A DNA stretch of 64,000 nucleotides, taken from contig JAIXSE010000020.1 in NCBI GenBank assembly GCA_027484825.1, positions 20,579 through 84,578 on the forward strand, in the 5' to 3' direction. The position numbers and the translations under genes are program-made. Shown in pieces: positions 34,040-43,441 of this stretch (position 1 is the first letter of the stretch; the number at the start of each line of letters is the position of its first letter). This stretch comes from Rubrivivax sp. GTDB taxonomy: Bacteria > Pseudomonadota > Gammaproteobacteria > Burkholderiales > Burkholderiaceae_C. Below the pieces are notes generated by a model. It was not told the DNA's origin. It did no database searches and saw nothing but the letters and a program-made list of their open reading frames with translations.

Positions 34040-34515
34040 TCCAGATTGGGGCCGAACGCAGGCACGCCCAGATGACGCGCTTTCCCCTTGATGAGTCGGC
34101 CAACGTGATGCACGCGGAAGTCGCCTTACCCAGCGGCGCCCCAACGCAATCGCGGCTCGAAGCCGCCCCTCGATAGGCGCGGCATTCTGTAAGCGTCGCG
34201 CTCAGTTCTTTTGGGCGGATGCTAGGAGACGGAGGTTGGTAGCGCTGTAATGTCTTGTAAGACTGGGCGAACGGCATGCACCAGTCGTTCCGCTCGTTGT
34301 TGCCGTGTTGTGGGCGTCACGTTTTCGCGGATGCAGCACCAAGGTCCCGCGCGCTACGAGCGACAGGTCGGGCAAAACGAACTAGAGAGTGGCGGAAGGG
34401 GGAGGGGCGATTTGTCAGCAGCCGGACCGGCACATGCGGACCGGCACATGCGGAAAGGCGCGCGGAACAAATGCGGAACGAATCTTCTGAGGTCAGAACC
34501 AAGCCGCTGTGTGCT
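34040..34515. other. Intergenic region before tRNA-Leu
   Basis: 476 bases without a gene I can support. It contains the pectate lyase upstream region and, at 34425-34452, a perfect two-copy 14-bp tandem repeat (GACCGGCACATGCG). No promoter or operator was recognised with confidence. Confidence 0.5.
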
Positions 34516-34600
34516 TGGTGCCCGGAGTCGGACTCGAACCGACACACCTTGCGGCGGGGGATTTTGAGTCCCCTGCGTCTACCGATTTCGCCATCCGGGC
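34516..34600 (-). tRNA. tRNA-Leu (anticodon CAA)
   Basis: On the minus strand the 85-base gene starts GCCCGGA, pairs with TCCGGGC near the 3' end, and ends in an encoded CCA (34516-34518). The anticodon stem GGGGA/TCCCC encloses CTCAAAA, giving anticodon CAA (codon TTG). A long variable arm (GCCGCAAGGTGTGTC region) marks a class II tRNA, and GTTCGAGTC is the T-loop. Confidence 0.95.
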
Positions 34601-34663
34601 GACGTCAGAAAAGAAAGCCATTATGCCATGCAAAGCCATGGTCTCACTGAGAGAATGCGGCCC

Positions 34664-35593
34664 ATGAGTGACGCACCTGCTTTCGAGGGACCCAGCTATC
34701 CGACGCTGGAGGATGTGATCGGCAACACGCCGATGGTTCGGCTTCAGCGCGTGCTGGGCCCGGAACTGGCGGCGCGCGGCAATGTGCTGCTGGCCAAGCT
34801 GGAGGGCAACAACCCAGCCGGCTCGGTGAAGGACCGCCCCGCCATCAGCATGATCCGCCGCGCCGAGGAGCGCGGAGAGATCAAGCCCGGCGACACCCTG
34901 ATCGAGGCCACCTCCGGCAATACCGGCATCGCCCTGGCCATGGCCGCCGCCATCCGCGGCTACCGCATGGTGCTGATCATGCCGGAAGACCTGTCGATCG
35001 AGCGGGCTCAGACAATGAAGGCCTTTGGCGCCGAGTTGATCCTGACACCACGCTCCGGCGGCATGGAATACGCCCGCGACCTCGCCGAGCAGATGCAGCG
35101 CGACGGCAAGGGCCGCGTGCTCGACCAGTTCGCCAACAGCGACAACCCGCGCATCCATTACGAAACCACCGGCCCGGAAATCTGGCGAGACACGCAGGGT
35201 CGCGTCACCCATTTCGTCAGCGCCATGGGCACCACCGGCACCATCACCGGCACCTCGCGTTTCCTCAAGGAACAAAACAGCGAGGTGCGCATCATCGGCG
35301 CGCAACCCGCGGAAGGCTCCCGCATCCCCGGCATCCGCAAATGGCCCCAAGCCTACCTGCCCAAGATCTACCATCCCGAGACGGTGGATGAACTGGTGCT
35401 GGTCAGCCAGTCCGATGCGGAAGACATGGCCCGGCGCCTCGCCCGCGAGGAAGGCCTGTTCGCCGGTATCTCCGCCGCTGGCGCCTGCTGGGTGGCGCTG
35501 CAGACCGCACGCCATGTGAGCAACGCCACCATCGTGTTTGTGGTGTGCGACCGCGGGGACCGGTATCTGTCCACCGGCGTGTTCCCGGCCTGA
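34664..35593 (+). CDS. cysM: Cysteine synthase B (O-acetylserine sulfhydrylase)
   Basis: A 309-aa PLP enzyme. IGNTPMVRLQ opens the fold, the PLP Lys is in NPAGSVKDRPA (about residue 49), the Asn/Gly substrate loop is EATSGNTGIALA (about 77-88) and the phosphate loop is SAMGTTGTITGTS (about 183). Substrate-loop and C-terminal features (RIPGIRKWPQAYLP, then GISAAGACW) agree with CysM more than CysK. It makes cysteine from O-acetylserine and sulfide or thiosulfate. The ATG at 34664 is preferred over one 12 codons upstream that would run close to the tRNA gene. It is followed by NUDIX and TusA-like genes on the same strand. Confidence 0.92.
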   Translation: MSDAPAFEGPSYPTLEDVIGNTPMVRLQRVLGPELAARGNVLLAKLEGNNPAGSVKDRPAISMIRRAEERGEIKPGDTLIEATSGNTGIALAMAAAIRGYRMVLIMPEDLSIERAQTMKAFGAELILTPRSGGMEYARDLAEQMQRDGKGRVLDQFANSDNPRIHYETTGPEIWRDTQGRVTHFVSAMGTTGTITGTSRFLKEQNSEVRIIGAQPAEGSRIPGIRKWPQAYLPKIYHPETVDELVLVSQSDAEDMARRLAREEGLFAGISAAGACWVALQTARHVSNATIVFVVCDRGDRYLSTGVFPA

Positions 35594-35636
35594 TTCAGCC
35601 CCGCCGCATTCCTCACCCGCTTTGCCCGCCCCACCC

Positions 35637-36164
35637 ATGACCTTCCGGTTCTGCCCTCAATGCGCCACCGAACTGCAGTGGATCGAGCTGCCGGAAGATG
35701 GCGGTCCCAAGACCCGTCTGCGCTGCCCGGCCTGCGACTTCACCCACTGGAACAACCCGACGCCGGTGCTGGCGGCGGTGGTGGAGTGTGTGGACCAGGG
35801 CGGTCAGGTGCTGCTGGCTCGCAATGCCGCCTGGCCGATGCCGTTCTACGGCCTGATCACCGGCTTCATGGAGGCCGGTGAAACCCCGGAGGAGGGCATC
35901 CGCCGCGAGGTGCTGGAAGAGACATCCCTGGAAGCACTGGGCTGCACGTTGATCGGTGTCTACGACTTCCAGAAGAAGAATCAGGTCCTCATCGCCTATC
36001 ACGTCCCCGCCCGTGGGACGGTGAAGCTGTCCCCCGAACTGGTGGACTACACCCTCACGCCGCCGGCACAGCTCGAGTGCTGGCCCGCAGGCACGGGGCT
36101 GGCGCTGGCAGACTGGCTGCGAGGCCGTGGCATCGAGCCGCGCTGGATGCCGCCCCGGTCGTAA
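35637..36164 (+). CDS. NUDIX hydrolase with N-terminal zinc ribbon
   Basis: A 175-aa protein. Cys pairs CPQC (residues 6-9) and CPAC (about 31-34) make a zinc ribbon as in NADH pyrophosphatase relatives, followed by a Nudix fold with the box GFMEAGETPEEGIRREVLEE (about 76-95), which binds Mg and the diphosphate. It probably hydrolyses a nucleotide-diphosphate derivative; the exact substrate cannot be read from sequence. Shorter than NudC, lacking its N-terminal domain. Starts 43 bases after cysM. Confidence 0.88.
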   Translation: MTFRFCPQCATELQWIELPEDGGPKTRLRCPACDFTHWNNPTPVLAAVVECVDQGGQVLLARNAAWPMPFYGLITGFMEAGETPEEGIRREVLEETSLEALGCTLIGVYDFQKKNQVLIAYHVPARGTVKLSPELVDYTLTPPAQLECWPAGTGLALADWLRGRGIEPRWMPPRS

Positions 36165-36190
36165 AATTCGCCTTCGACAAGGACTGAGCC

Positions 36191-36421
36191 ATGGACACCA
36201 TCCACAAGGAACTCGACACGCGCGGGCTCAACTGCCCGCTGCCCATCCTCAAGGCCAAGAAGGCCCTGGCCGAGATGGAAAGCGGCCAGCTGCTGAAGGT
36301 GGTCGCCACCGACCCCGGATCCAATCGCGACTTCCAGGCCTTCGCCCGTCAGACCGGTAATGAGCTGGTGGAACAGACGAGCGAAGGGGAAGAATTCATT
36401 CACGTGCTGCGCCGTCGCTGA
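36191..36421 (+). CDS. TusA-family sulfurtransferase
   Basis: A 76-aa protein with the family signature RGLNCPLPILKAKKAL; Cys15 is the persulfide carrier within the CPLP motif. Size and fold are standard for TusA/SirA-like proteins, which relay sulfur in tRNA thiolation and other pathways. Its position behind cysM and a NUDIX gene suits sulfur metabolism, though these proteins are diverse and the acceptor is not known. A strong terminator follows at 36539-36567. Confidence 0.9.
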   Translation: MDTIHKELDTRGLNCPLPILKAKKALAEMESGQLLKVVATDPGSNRDFQAFARQTGNELVEQTSEGEEFIHVLRRR

Positions 36422-36538
36422 CGGGCGGCGTGATGCGCTGCATCACGTAGCGCATGGTGCATCGCATCCCGCGTTGAGCGACTCCGCTTCGCGCAAGCCG
36501 ACCCCTCACTGCGACCCCTCACTGTTGCAGCAAGAATG

Positions 36539-36567
36539 ACAAAGGCCACGCAGTGCGTGGCCTTTGT
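36539..36567. terminator. Terminator between the TusA-like gene and galU
   Basis: ACAAAGGCCACGC and GCGTGGCCTTTGT pair perfectly over 13 bp around the loop AGT, followed by ACTTGTC. It stands between converging genes and reads in both directions. Confidence 0.85.
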
Positions 36568-36646
36568 ACTTGTCACCGCGCGGTCACGGAACCGCCGGGA
36601 GTTCGCGGGTCCGTGTGCGGTTCTGGTCCCGGCTCTGTGGGCGGGC

Positions 36647-37516
36647 TCAGACCTCCAGCGCCTTCAGGTATTCGCGGAAGGACGCACCCAGCTCCGGATG
36701 GTCCAGCGCCAGCTCGACGTTGGCCTGCAGGAAGCCTTCCTTGCTGCCGCAGTCGTAGCGCTTGCCCTCATACCGGTAGGCAAACACCTTCTCGCGGCGC
36801 ATCAGCGCGGCAATGCCATCGGTCAGCTGGATCTCGCCGCCCACGCCGCGCGGCTGCGTGGCGATTTCGCGGAAGACCCCGGGCGTCAGGATGTAGCGGC
36901 CCGCCACAGCCAGGCGCGACGGTGCGTCTTCCGGCGCCGGCTTCTCGACCATGTGAGTGAGATCCATCAGGCGGTCGCTGATGGCCGAGCCGGCCACGAT
37001 GCCGTAGCGCTTGGTGTGTTCGGCCGGCACTTCCTGCACCGCCAGGATGGATGCCTGCCATTCGGCAAACTGGTCCACCATCTGCTTGAGCACCGGCGGC
37101 TTGCCCACCATCAGGTCGTCGGCCAGCAGCACAGCGAAAGGCTCGTTCACCACCACGCACTGCGCGCAGAGCACCGCATGGCCCAGGCCCATGGCCTTGG
37201 GTTGACGGATGTAGATGCATTCCATGTCGTCCGGCTTGATCGACCGGACCAGGGACAGCAGTTCACGCTTGTTGGCGTTTTCAAGCTCGGTTTCCAGCTC
37301 GAAGGCAGTGTCGAAGTGATCAGGAATGGCGCGCTTGTTGCGGCCGTTCACGAAGATCATCTGACGGATGCCCGCGGCGTAGGCTTCTTCCACCGCATAC
37401 TGGATCAGCGGCTTGTCCACCACCGGCAACATTTCCTTGGGCTGGGCTTTGGTGGCGGGCAGAAAGCGCGTCCCCAAACCTGCGACGGGAAAGATTGCCT
37501 TGTTGATCAGGGCCAT
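36647..37516 (-). CDS. galU: UTP-glucose-1-phosphate uridylyltransferase
   Basis: A 289-aa nucleotidyltransferase. [25 protein letters not shown] (key part GLGTRFLP, about residue 14, then the uridine-binding Lys of KEMLP), VLLADDLM (metal Asp, about 132), and [14 protein letters not shown] are GalU hallmarks. It makes UDP-glucose for glycan synthesis. Divergent from the dehydrogenase-like gene at 37601, with an 84-bp shared gap. Confidence 0.95.
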   Translation of the reverse strand: MALINKAIFPVAGLGTRFLPATKAQPKEMLPVVDKPLIQYAVEEAYAAGIRQMIFVNGRNKRAIPDHFDTAFELETELENANKRELLSLVRSIKPDDMECIYIRQPKAMGLGHAVLCAQCVVVNEPFAVLLADDLMVGKPPVLKQMVDQFAEWQASILAVQEVPAEHTKRYGIVAGSAISDRLMDLTHMVEKPAPEDAPSRLAVAGRYILTPGVFREIATQPRGVGGEIQLTDGIAALMRREKVFAYRYEGKRYDCGSKEGFLQANVELALDHPELGASFREYLKALEV

Positions 37517-37600
37517 TTACGTAAACTCCCACGGTTGTTGCGCTGGCATTGTTGCATGGCAGCATTGCAAGAAAGTCAAACAAAGATCTCCAAACCCCTC

Positions 37601-38578
37601 ATGTCAGTGCTTGTGCTGGAACCGCTGGAAGCAGACATCCTGGAATGGCTGGCGGAGCGCCATCCGCTCCAGATTGCCCCGGAACTGGCAGCGGATCCGG
37701 TGGCATTAAGAGATCAGGTCCGGGTGGCCCAGGCAATTCTCTTGCCCGCCTCCGTGGCCCTGGATCTGCCGCTTATCCAGCATGCCCCGCGGCTGCGGGC
37801 CGTGGGCCGCATCAACGCGGGTGCGGAGAACATCGACACCGAAGCGTGTCGAGTTGCAAACATCGAGGTGGTGCGGGCGCCGACCGCCACGGCATCGGCC
37901 GAGGCTGAATTCATCATCGGTGCCTTGCTCGCCTTGTTGCGCCGCGTACCGATCGAAACACTTGATGGGTCGCTGGTGGGCCGCGAGCTCGGCTGTGCGA
38001 CCGTGGGCCTAGTGGGTTTGGGCCCGTCAGCCCGTCAATTGGCCACCGTGCTCCCCATCTTTGGTGCGCGGGTGATCGGTTATGACCCGGGCCTGCACCA
38101 TGCTGATCCGCTGTGGGCGCAATGGGGCATCGAGCCCTACGGCCTGCGGGAATTGATGCAGGCCTCGGACGCGGTGAGCGTCCAGCTGGGCTACTTCCCG
38201 CGTTACCGCGGGTTGATCGGTGAGCGGGTGCTGGGGTATTGCAAGCCGGAGCAGGTGCTGGTGTCCACCTCTCACTCGGCCCTGTTCGACGAACAGGCGC
38301 TGGCGGATGCGCTCAATGCCGGCCGCCTGCTGGCGGCCTGGCTGGACCTGGTGGAGCCGGGGCTGCTGGAGCCCGGACGGCCGCTGCACGGCGTGCCTGG
38401 CTTGCAGGTCACGCCGCGCCTGGCGGCCACCACGCGGGAGTCCCGCATGCGGGCGGCCTGGAGCGTGGCACGGCGGATCTCGGAGATCCTGTCCGTGCCT
38501 TCTACTCAGCCGCCGGAGTTCAGGCCGACGCTGCCAGACGCGCCGCTTGATCTTGCAGGCGAACCAAGGTGGCGCTGA
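37601..38578 (+). CDS. D-isomer 2-hydroxyacid dehydrogenase-like protein, catalytic residues altered
   Basis: A 325-aa protein with the D-2-hydroxyacid dehydrogenase fold: [20 protein letters not shown] (about residue 71-90) and a Rossmann turn [14 protein letters not shown] (about 135-148). The usual catalytic trio is not intact. The Arg of INTARGG is His225 ([11 protein letters not shown]), the His of TPHxA is Arg273 (VTPRLAATT), and the last Gly of GxGxxG is Ala144. A Glu in LDLVEPG remains. The frame is open much further upstream, but homology starts at this ATG. It overlaps the 3' end of valS (opposite strand) by 59 bases. It may bind nucleotide without the usual reduction. Confidence 0.8.
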   Translation: MSVLVLEPLEADILEWLAERHPLQIAPELAADPVALRDQVRVAQAILLPASVALDLPLIQHAPRLRAVGRINAGAENIDTEACRVANIEVVRAPTATASAEAEFIIGALLALLRRVPIETLDGSLVGRELGCATVGLVGLGPSARQLATVLPIFGARVIGYDPGLHHADPLWAQWGIEPYGLRELMQASDAVSVQLGYFPRYRGLIGERVLGYCKPEQVLVSTSHSALFDEQALADALNAGRLLAAWLDLVEPGLLEPGRPLHGVPGLQVTPRLAATTRESRMRAAWSVARRISEILSVPSTQPPEFRPTLPDAPLDLAGEPRWR

Positions 38579-41378
38579 AGTCGGCAATGCGCTGACGTTC
38601 CTGCTCCACCACAGCTGCCGGGGCGCGTGCGACGAAGCTCTCGTTGCTCAGCTTGCCTTCGGCCTTGGTGATCTCGCCTTGCAGCCGCGCGATCTCCTTG
38701 GCGATGCGGGCCTGCTCGGCCGCCACATCCACCTCCACCTTCAGCGCCAGACGCGCCTGACCATGCACCAGCACCGGTGAGGTGGCGCTGGCCTGGTCGA
38801 AGGCGGCCTCGTCGTCCATCAGTTCAACCTTCTCCAGCTTGGCCAGCACGCGCAGCAGCGGGGCGGCCTCACGCAGGAAGTCGAGCTGGCCGGTGGCCAG
38901 CAGCGGCACCCGGTCGGACGGGCTCAGGCCCATCTCGCCCCGCAGGCTGCGGCAGGTGCCCACCACCGACTTGAGCTGCTCCACCCAGGCGATGGCCTTG
39001 GCATCGATGCGGTCCGGCGCCGCCACCGGATAGGCCGCGGTGACGAGATAGTCGGTCTGCTTGCGGCCGGCGATGGGGGCCACCGTCTGCCACAGTTCTT
39101 CGGTGATGAAGGGGGCGATCGGGTGCAGCAGGCGCAGCACCGTCTCCAGCACACGGATCAGCGTGCGGCGCGTGCCGCGCTGGGCGGCTTCGTTGCCGTC
39201 GGCTTGAGCCGTCTGCAGCTGGACCTTGGAGATTTCCAGATACCAGTCGCAGTATTCGTCCCACACAAACGAATAGATGGCATTGGCCACCAGGTCCAGG
39301 CGGTAATCCGCAAAGCCCTGGGCGACCACCTGCTCGACCTTCTGCAGTTCGCTGACGATCCAGCGGTCGGCCTGGCTGAATTGCAGGTAACCATGGGCGG
39401 CGCCGCCGGGAGCGCATTGCTCCTTGGTGTGCTCCATCAATCCGCAATCCTGACCCTGGGTGTTGGTCAGCACGAATTTGGTGGCGTTCCAGAGCTTGTT
39501 GCAGAAGTTGCGATAGCCCTCGCAGCGCTTGCTGTCGAAGTTGACGCTGCGACCCAGCGTGGCCATGGCCGCGAAGGTGAAGCGCAGGGCGTCCGCGCCG
39601 TAGCCGGGAATGCCGTCCGGGAATTCCTTCTCGGTGGCCTTGCGGACCTTGGGAGCGGTTTCCGGGCGGCGCAGGCCCTGGGTGCGTTTGTCCAGCAGCT
39701 CGGGCAGGGCAATGCCGTCGATCAGGTCGACCGGGTCCAGCACATTGCCTTCGGACTTGCTCATCTTCTTGCCCTGCGCATCCAGCACCAGGCCGTGGAT
39801 GTAGACATGGCGGAAGGGCACCTTGCCGGTGAAGTGCTTGGTCATCATGATCATCCGGGCGACCCAGAAGAAGATGATGTCGTAGCCGGTCACCAGCACG
39901 GAGGAGGGCAGGAAGAGGTCCTGCTCAACAGTCTGCTCCGGCCAGCCCAGGGTGGAAAAGGGCACCAGGGCGGACGAATACCAGGTGTCCAGCACGTCGT
40001 CGTCCCGCTTGAGCGGGCCGGTGTAGCCGGCGGCAGCGGCCTTGGTGCGGGCTTCGTCCTCGTCGTGGGCGACGAAGATCTGGCCGGACTCACCGAACCA
40101 GGCGGGAATCTGGTGGCCCCACCACAGCTGGCGAGAGATGCACCAGTCCTGGATGTTGTTCATCCACTGGTTGTAGGTGTTGACCCAGTTCTCGGGCACG
40201 AAGCGGACTTCGCCGTCCGCCACCACGTCGATGGCCTTTTGCGCAATGCTCTTGCCGTCCGCGCCGGGCTTGCTCATGGCCACGAACCATTGGTCGGTCA
40301 GCATGGGCTCCACCACCTGGCCGGTGCGGGTGCAGCGCGGCACCATCAGCTTGTGCTTCTTGGTCTCGACCAGCAGACCGTCGGCCTCGAGCTGGGCCAC
40401 CAGCTGCTTGCGGGCCACGAAGCGGTCCAGGCCGCGCAGGTCCGCGGGGATCTCGGGCAGCGTGTCCACCACCGTCGCGTCCAGCGTGAAGATGGTGATC
40501 ATCGGCAGCTTGTGGCGCAGGCCGACCTGATAGTCGTTCGGGTCGTGGGCCGGCGTGACCTTGACCACGCCGGTGCCGAAGACCTTGTCCACATAGTCGT
40601 CGGCGATCACCGGCACCAGGCGGCCGGTGATGGGCAGGCGGACCTGGCGGCCGATCAGGTGGCGGTAGCGCTCGTCCTCCGGATGCACCATGACGGCGGT
40701 GTCGCCCAGCATGGTTTCCGGGCGGGTGGTGGCCACGACGAGGGACTCATCGCTGTCCACCACGCTGTAGCGGATGTGCCAGAGCCAGCCTTCTTCCTCT
40801 TCGCTTTCCACTTCCAGGTCGGACACGGCGGACTTGAGCACCGGGTCCCAGGGCACCAGGCGCTTGCCGCGGTAGATCAGGCCTTCTTCGTAGAGCTTGA
40901 CGAAGGTGTCCACCACCACCTTGGACAGCTTGTCGTCCATGGTGAAGTATTCGTGCTCCCAGGAGACCGAGTCGCCCATGCGGCGCATCTGCTGGGTGAT
41001 GGTGCTGCCGGACTGCTGCTTCCATTCCCACACGCGGGCGACGAAGTTCTTGCGGCCCAGGTCATGACGGCTCTGGCCCTGGCCCTGCAGCTGACGCTCC
41101 ACCACGATCTGGGTGGCGATGCCGGCGTGGTCGGTGCCGGGGACCCACAGCGTGTTGTGGCCGCGCATGCGGTGGTAGCGCGTCAACGAGTCCATGATGG
41201 TCTGGTTGAAGGCGTGGCCCATGTGCAGCGTGCCGGTGACGTTGGGCGGCGGCAGCTGGACACAGAAAGATTCGCGGGCAGGGTCCAGCGTGGGCTTGTA
41301 GAGGCCCTTGGACTCCCACAGGGGTCCCCAATGAGCTTCCAGGGCGGCGGGTTCGAAGGACTTCGCGAGTTCGGTCAT
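38520..41378 (-). CDS. valS: Valyl-tRNA synthetase
   Basis: A class I synthetase of 952 aa. HIGH motif variant [15 protein letters not shown] (about residue 44), the editing-domain signature [38 protein letters not shown] and KKMSKSEGN (about 555-563) identify ValRS. The C-terminus carries the expected Ala/Glu-rich coiled-coil arm ([20 protein letters not shown]). An ATG upstream at 41624 opens the frame, but [10 protein letters not shown] is the family start. Charges tRNA-Val; edits threonine. Confidence 0.96.
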   Translation of the reverse strand: MTELAKSFEPAALEAHWGPLWESKGLYKPTLDPARESFCVQLPPPNVTGTLHMGHAFNQTIMDSLTRYHRMRGHNTLWVPGTDHAGIATQIVVERQLQGQGQSRHDLGRKNFVARVWEWKQQSGSTITQQMRRMGDSVSWEHEYFTMDDKLSKVVVDTFVKLYEEGLIYRGKRLVPWDPVLKSAVSDLEVESEEEEGWLWHIRYSVVDSDESLVVATTRPETMLGDTAVMVHPEDERYRHLIGRQVRLPITGRLVPVIADDYVDKVFGTGVVKVTPAHDPNDYQVGLRHKLPMITIFTLDATVVDTLPEIPADLRGLDRFVARKQLVAQLEADGLLVETKKHKLMVPRCTRTGQVVEPMLTDQWFVAMSKPGADGKSIAQKAIDVVADGEVRFVPENWVNTYNQWMNNIQDWCISRQLWWGHQIPAWFGESGQIFVAHDEDEARTKAAAAGYTGPLKRDDDVLDTWYSSALVPFSTLGWPEQTVEQDLFLPSSVLVTGYDIIFFWVARMIMMTKHFTGKVPFRHVYIHGLVLDAQGKKMSKSEGNVLDPVDLIDGIALPELLDKRTQGLRRPETAPKVRKATEKEFPDGIPGYGADALRFTFAAMATLGRSVNFDSKRCEGYRNFCNKLWNATKFVLTNTQGQDCGLMEHTKEQCAPGGAAHGYLQFSQADRWIVSELQKVEQVVAQGFADYRLDLVANAIYSFVWDEYCDWYLEISKVQLQTAQADGNEAAQRGTRRTLIRVLETVLRLLHPIAPFITEELWQTVAPIAGRKQTDYLVTAAYPVAAPDRIDAKAIAWVEQLKSVVGTCRSLRGEMGLSPSDRVPLLATGQLDFLREAAPLLRVLAKLEKVELMDDEAAFDQASATSPVLVHGQARLALKVEVDVAAEQARIAKEIARLQGEITKAEGKLSNESFVARAPAAVVEQERQRIADFSATLVRLQDQAARLAASA

Positions 41379-41660
41379 GAGGCCTGGCGCCTGCCAGCAG
41401 GGGCAGGCGGACGTGAAAGTGAGGAATTCGGGTGGACCGCCATTGTAGAGGGCAGGGCACCATTGGCGGGCTCGGCGCAGCCACCTCGACTGGGGCACCC
41501 CGAGGGGTGGGCGTATCCCCACGGAGAGCCACCAGGCCCGTCGACGAAACAAAACGAAAAACAGCGATACCGCCCTGAGATGCCCCCGGCGCCCCCGACG
41601 GGAATGATGCAGACATGTTTTCACCGCCCGGACACCCGGGCTTTACCCAGGAATCTCACC

Positions 41661-42311
41661 ATGCATCTGTTTCGTCGCTGGAGCCGTCACCATGAACATC
41701 ACCGTCACCACCACGGCTTTGATGGCCGCTTCGGTCCTTTCGGCGCTTACCCTCACGCTGGTCCCTACGGCCCCCTGTCAGCCGGCGGCTGGCCTTTCGC
41801 AGGCTTCGCCCCCTGGTCTGCACACGGCCATGGCCACGCAGGCGGATTTGGGGCGCGCCATGGGCGAGGCGGCCACCCGGGTGGCTGGGCCGGCTTCGGT
41901 GCAGGCCTGGGGCTGGGTGCCGACGGCCGGCGCGGCGAGCGCTTGCAGGCCCGCGTCAGCGCCTTCCTGGACCTGAGCGAGAGCCAGCAGGCCGCGCTGG
42001 TCCATCTGCTGGAGCAACTGCGCAACCGTCGCCGTGCCCTGCGCGGTCTGCTGAGCGGTCACGAGGTGGCCCGTCTGGTGGAGACGGATACCTTTGCCCG
42101 GGACGCCGCCGAGCAGTTGCTGCACGCGCAGATCGAGGCCCTCCGCACCGGCGTACCGGCGCTGGTTCAGGCCTTCGGCGACTTCTTCGACGCCCTGGAC
42201 TTCGACCAGCAGCAGGCGCTGCGCTTCATGATGCGCCGACTGCGCCGCCGGGCTGGACGCAAGGCGGACCACCCTGATGCGGACGGCGCCTCGCCGATGG
42301 GCCCGTTCTGA
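41661..42311 (+). CDS. His/Gly-rich Spy/CpxP-like protein
   Basis: A 216-aa protein. Residues 1-80 are rich in His, Gly, Phe and Pro (HHEHHRHHHG, about residues 10-19, and HGHGHAGG later) and could bind metal. Residues about 95-205 are helical and resemble Spy/CpxP-type heavy-metal-resistance sensors: LDLSESQQAALVHLLEQL and LDFDQQQALRFMMRRLRRR as the two LTxxQ-like segments. There is no signal peptide, unlike periplasmic Spy and CpxP. The stop is 1 base before the ferredoxin ATG, and a CpxR/CpxA-type pair follows, so it is probably a sensor accessory or target of that pair. The upstream frame is the shadow of valS. Confidence 0.75.
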   Translation: MHLFRRWSRHHEHHRHHHGFDGRFGPFGAYPHAGPYGPLSAGGWPFAGFAPWSAHGHGHAGGFGARHGRGGHPGGWAGFGAGLGLGADGRRGERLQARVSAFLDLSESQQAALVHLLEQLRNRRRALRGLLSGHEVARLVETDTFARDAAEQLLHAQIEALRTGVPALVQAFGDFFDALDFDQQQALRFMMRRLRRRAGRKADHPDADGASPMGPF

Positions 42312-42312
42312 C

Positions 42313-42681
42313 ATGAGCACGATGGAATCCGATGGACGGCCCGGCAGGCCGTCCGGCGTCAGTGCGCTGCTGGCAGGAGACAGCTGCCGCCAGCCGCCCG
42401 GCCGTCTGGTGCCGGTCATCGACCGCAACCGCTGCGAAGGCAAGGGCGACTGCCTGGCGGTCTGCCCGCACGACGTCTTCGAGATCGGCGTGCTGCCCCG
42501 CGAGGACCGGGCGGAGCTGCGATGGGTCGGCAAGCTCAAGGGCATGGCCCACGGCTGGCGACAAGCCTTCACGCCCCATGCGGACGCCTGCAGGGCTTGC
42601 GGACACTGCGTCACGGCCTGCCCGGAGCGCGCCATCACCCTGGTGCGGCGCGAGCCGCGGGTGGCGGGGGAGTCTTGGTGA
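42313..42681 (+). CDS. 7Fe-type dicluster ferredoxin
   Basis: A 122-aa ferredoxin. The first cluster motif reads RCEGKGDCLAVCP, with the second Cys of CxxCxxCxxxCP missing, while the second, CRACGHCVTACP, is complete; the pattern suits one 3Fe-4S and one 4Fe-4S cluster. The C-terminal motif ERAITLVRREP is typical. The first about 37 residues form a polar extension. It lies between a His-rich Spy-like gene and an OmpR-type regulator, an uncommon place for an electron carrier. A redox input to the sensor system is an inference. Confidence 0.85.
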   Translation: MSTMESDGRPGRPSGVSALLAGDSCRQPPGRLVPVIDRNRCEGKGDCLAVCPHDVFEIGVLPREDRAELRWVGKLKGMAHGWRQAFTPHADACRACGHCVTACPERAITLVRREPRVAGESW

Positions 42682-42718
42682 TCGCCCGCGCCGCCGTGCC
42701 GGGCACAATGGACAGACG

Positions 42719-43441
42719 ATGCACCGATTGCTGCTGATCGACGACGATGAGGCCCTGGCCGGGCCCCTGGCCCAATACCTGGCCCGCTTTGACTTCGCAC
42801 TGAGCGCGGTCACGCGGCCCAGTCTGGCGCTTGAGCGGCTGGCGTCGGAGACCTTTGACGCCCTCATTCTGGACGGCATGCTGCCGGAGATGGACGGCTT
42901 CGCGTTCTGCCGCCAGATCCGCGCCAGCCAGGACCGGTGGCGCGACATCCCCATCCTGATGCTGACCGCCCGCGGAGACCTGACCGACCGGGTGGTGGGG
43001 CTGGAGTTGGGGGCGGACGACTATCTGGCCAAACCCTTCGAGCCGCGAGAGCTGGCGGCCCGCTTGCAGACCATCCTGCGGCGCACGCGCCTAGGGCCGA
43101 CGGCGGCCCCTGCTGCCCCTGCTGTAGCGGCTGCCCCTGGCCTGCTGCGCTTCGACGGCCTGGACATTGACGCCGCGCGCCGCGAGGTGCGGACCGACCA
43201 GGGCGTGGTGGACCTGACCAGCACCGAATACGAGCTGCTGACCTTGCTGGCCCGGGAGCCGGGACGGGTCTTCACCCGGGACGAGATCCTGAACCGCCTG
43301 CGCGGGCAGGAGGCCGATCTGTACACGCGTGCGGTGGACATCTTGGTGAGCCGTCTGCGCAAGAAGCTCGAGCCGATCGAGCCAGTGAAGACATTGCGCA
43401 ATGCGGGCTATTGCTTTGCGTTGCCGGAGCGGGCGCCATGA
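42719..43441 (+). CDS. OmpR/CpxR-type response regulator
   Basis: A 240-aa regulator. Receiver with DDD near residue 10, phosphoacceptor Asp in LILDGMLPEMDG (about 52), Thr in LMLTARG and Lys in YLAKPFE; an Ala/Pro linker (about 125-140); and a winged-helix domain with LTSTEYELLTLLAREPGRVF and TRAVDILVSRLRKKL. This is the CpxR/RstA type. Its stop overlaps the kinase start (ATGA), showing translational coupling. Acts as a DNA-binding regulator phosphorylated by the kinase that follows. Confidence 0.93.
   Translation: MHRLLLIDDDEALAGPLAQYLARFDFALSAVTRPSLALERLASETFDALILDGMLPEMDGFAFCRQIRASQDRWRDIPILMLTARGDLTDRVVGLELGADDYLAKPFEPRELAARLQTILRRTRLGPTAAPAAPAVAAAPGLLRFDGLDIDAARREVRTDQGVVDLTSTEYELLTLLAREPGRVFTRDEILNRLRGQEADLYTRAVDILVSRLRKKLEPIEPVKTLRNAGYCFALPERAP

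Noticed and set aside
36536..37600. Upstream extension of the 2-hydroxyacid-dehydrogenase-like frame
   Set aside because: It lies antisense to galU and lacks family similarity; the dehydrogenase fold begins at 37601.
39123..41660. Upstream extension of the His-rich Spy-like gene's frame
   Set aside because: It runs antisense to valS; real similarity begins only after the ATG at 41661.
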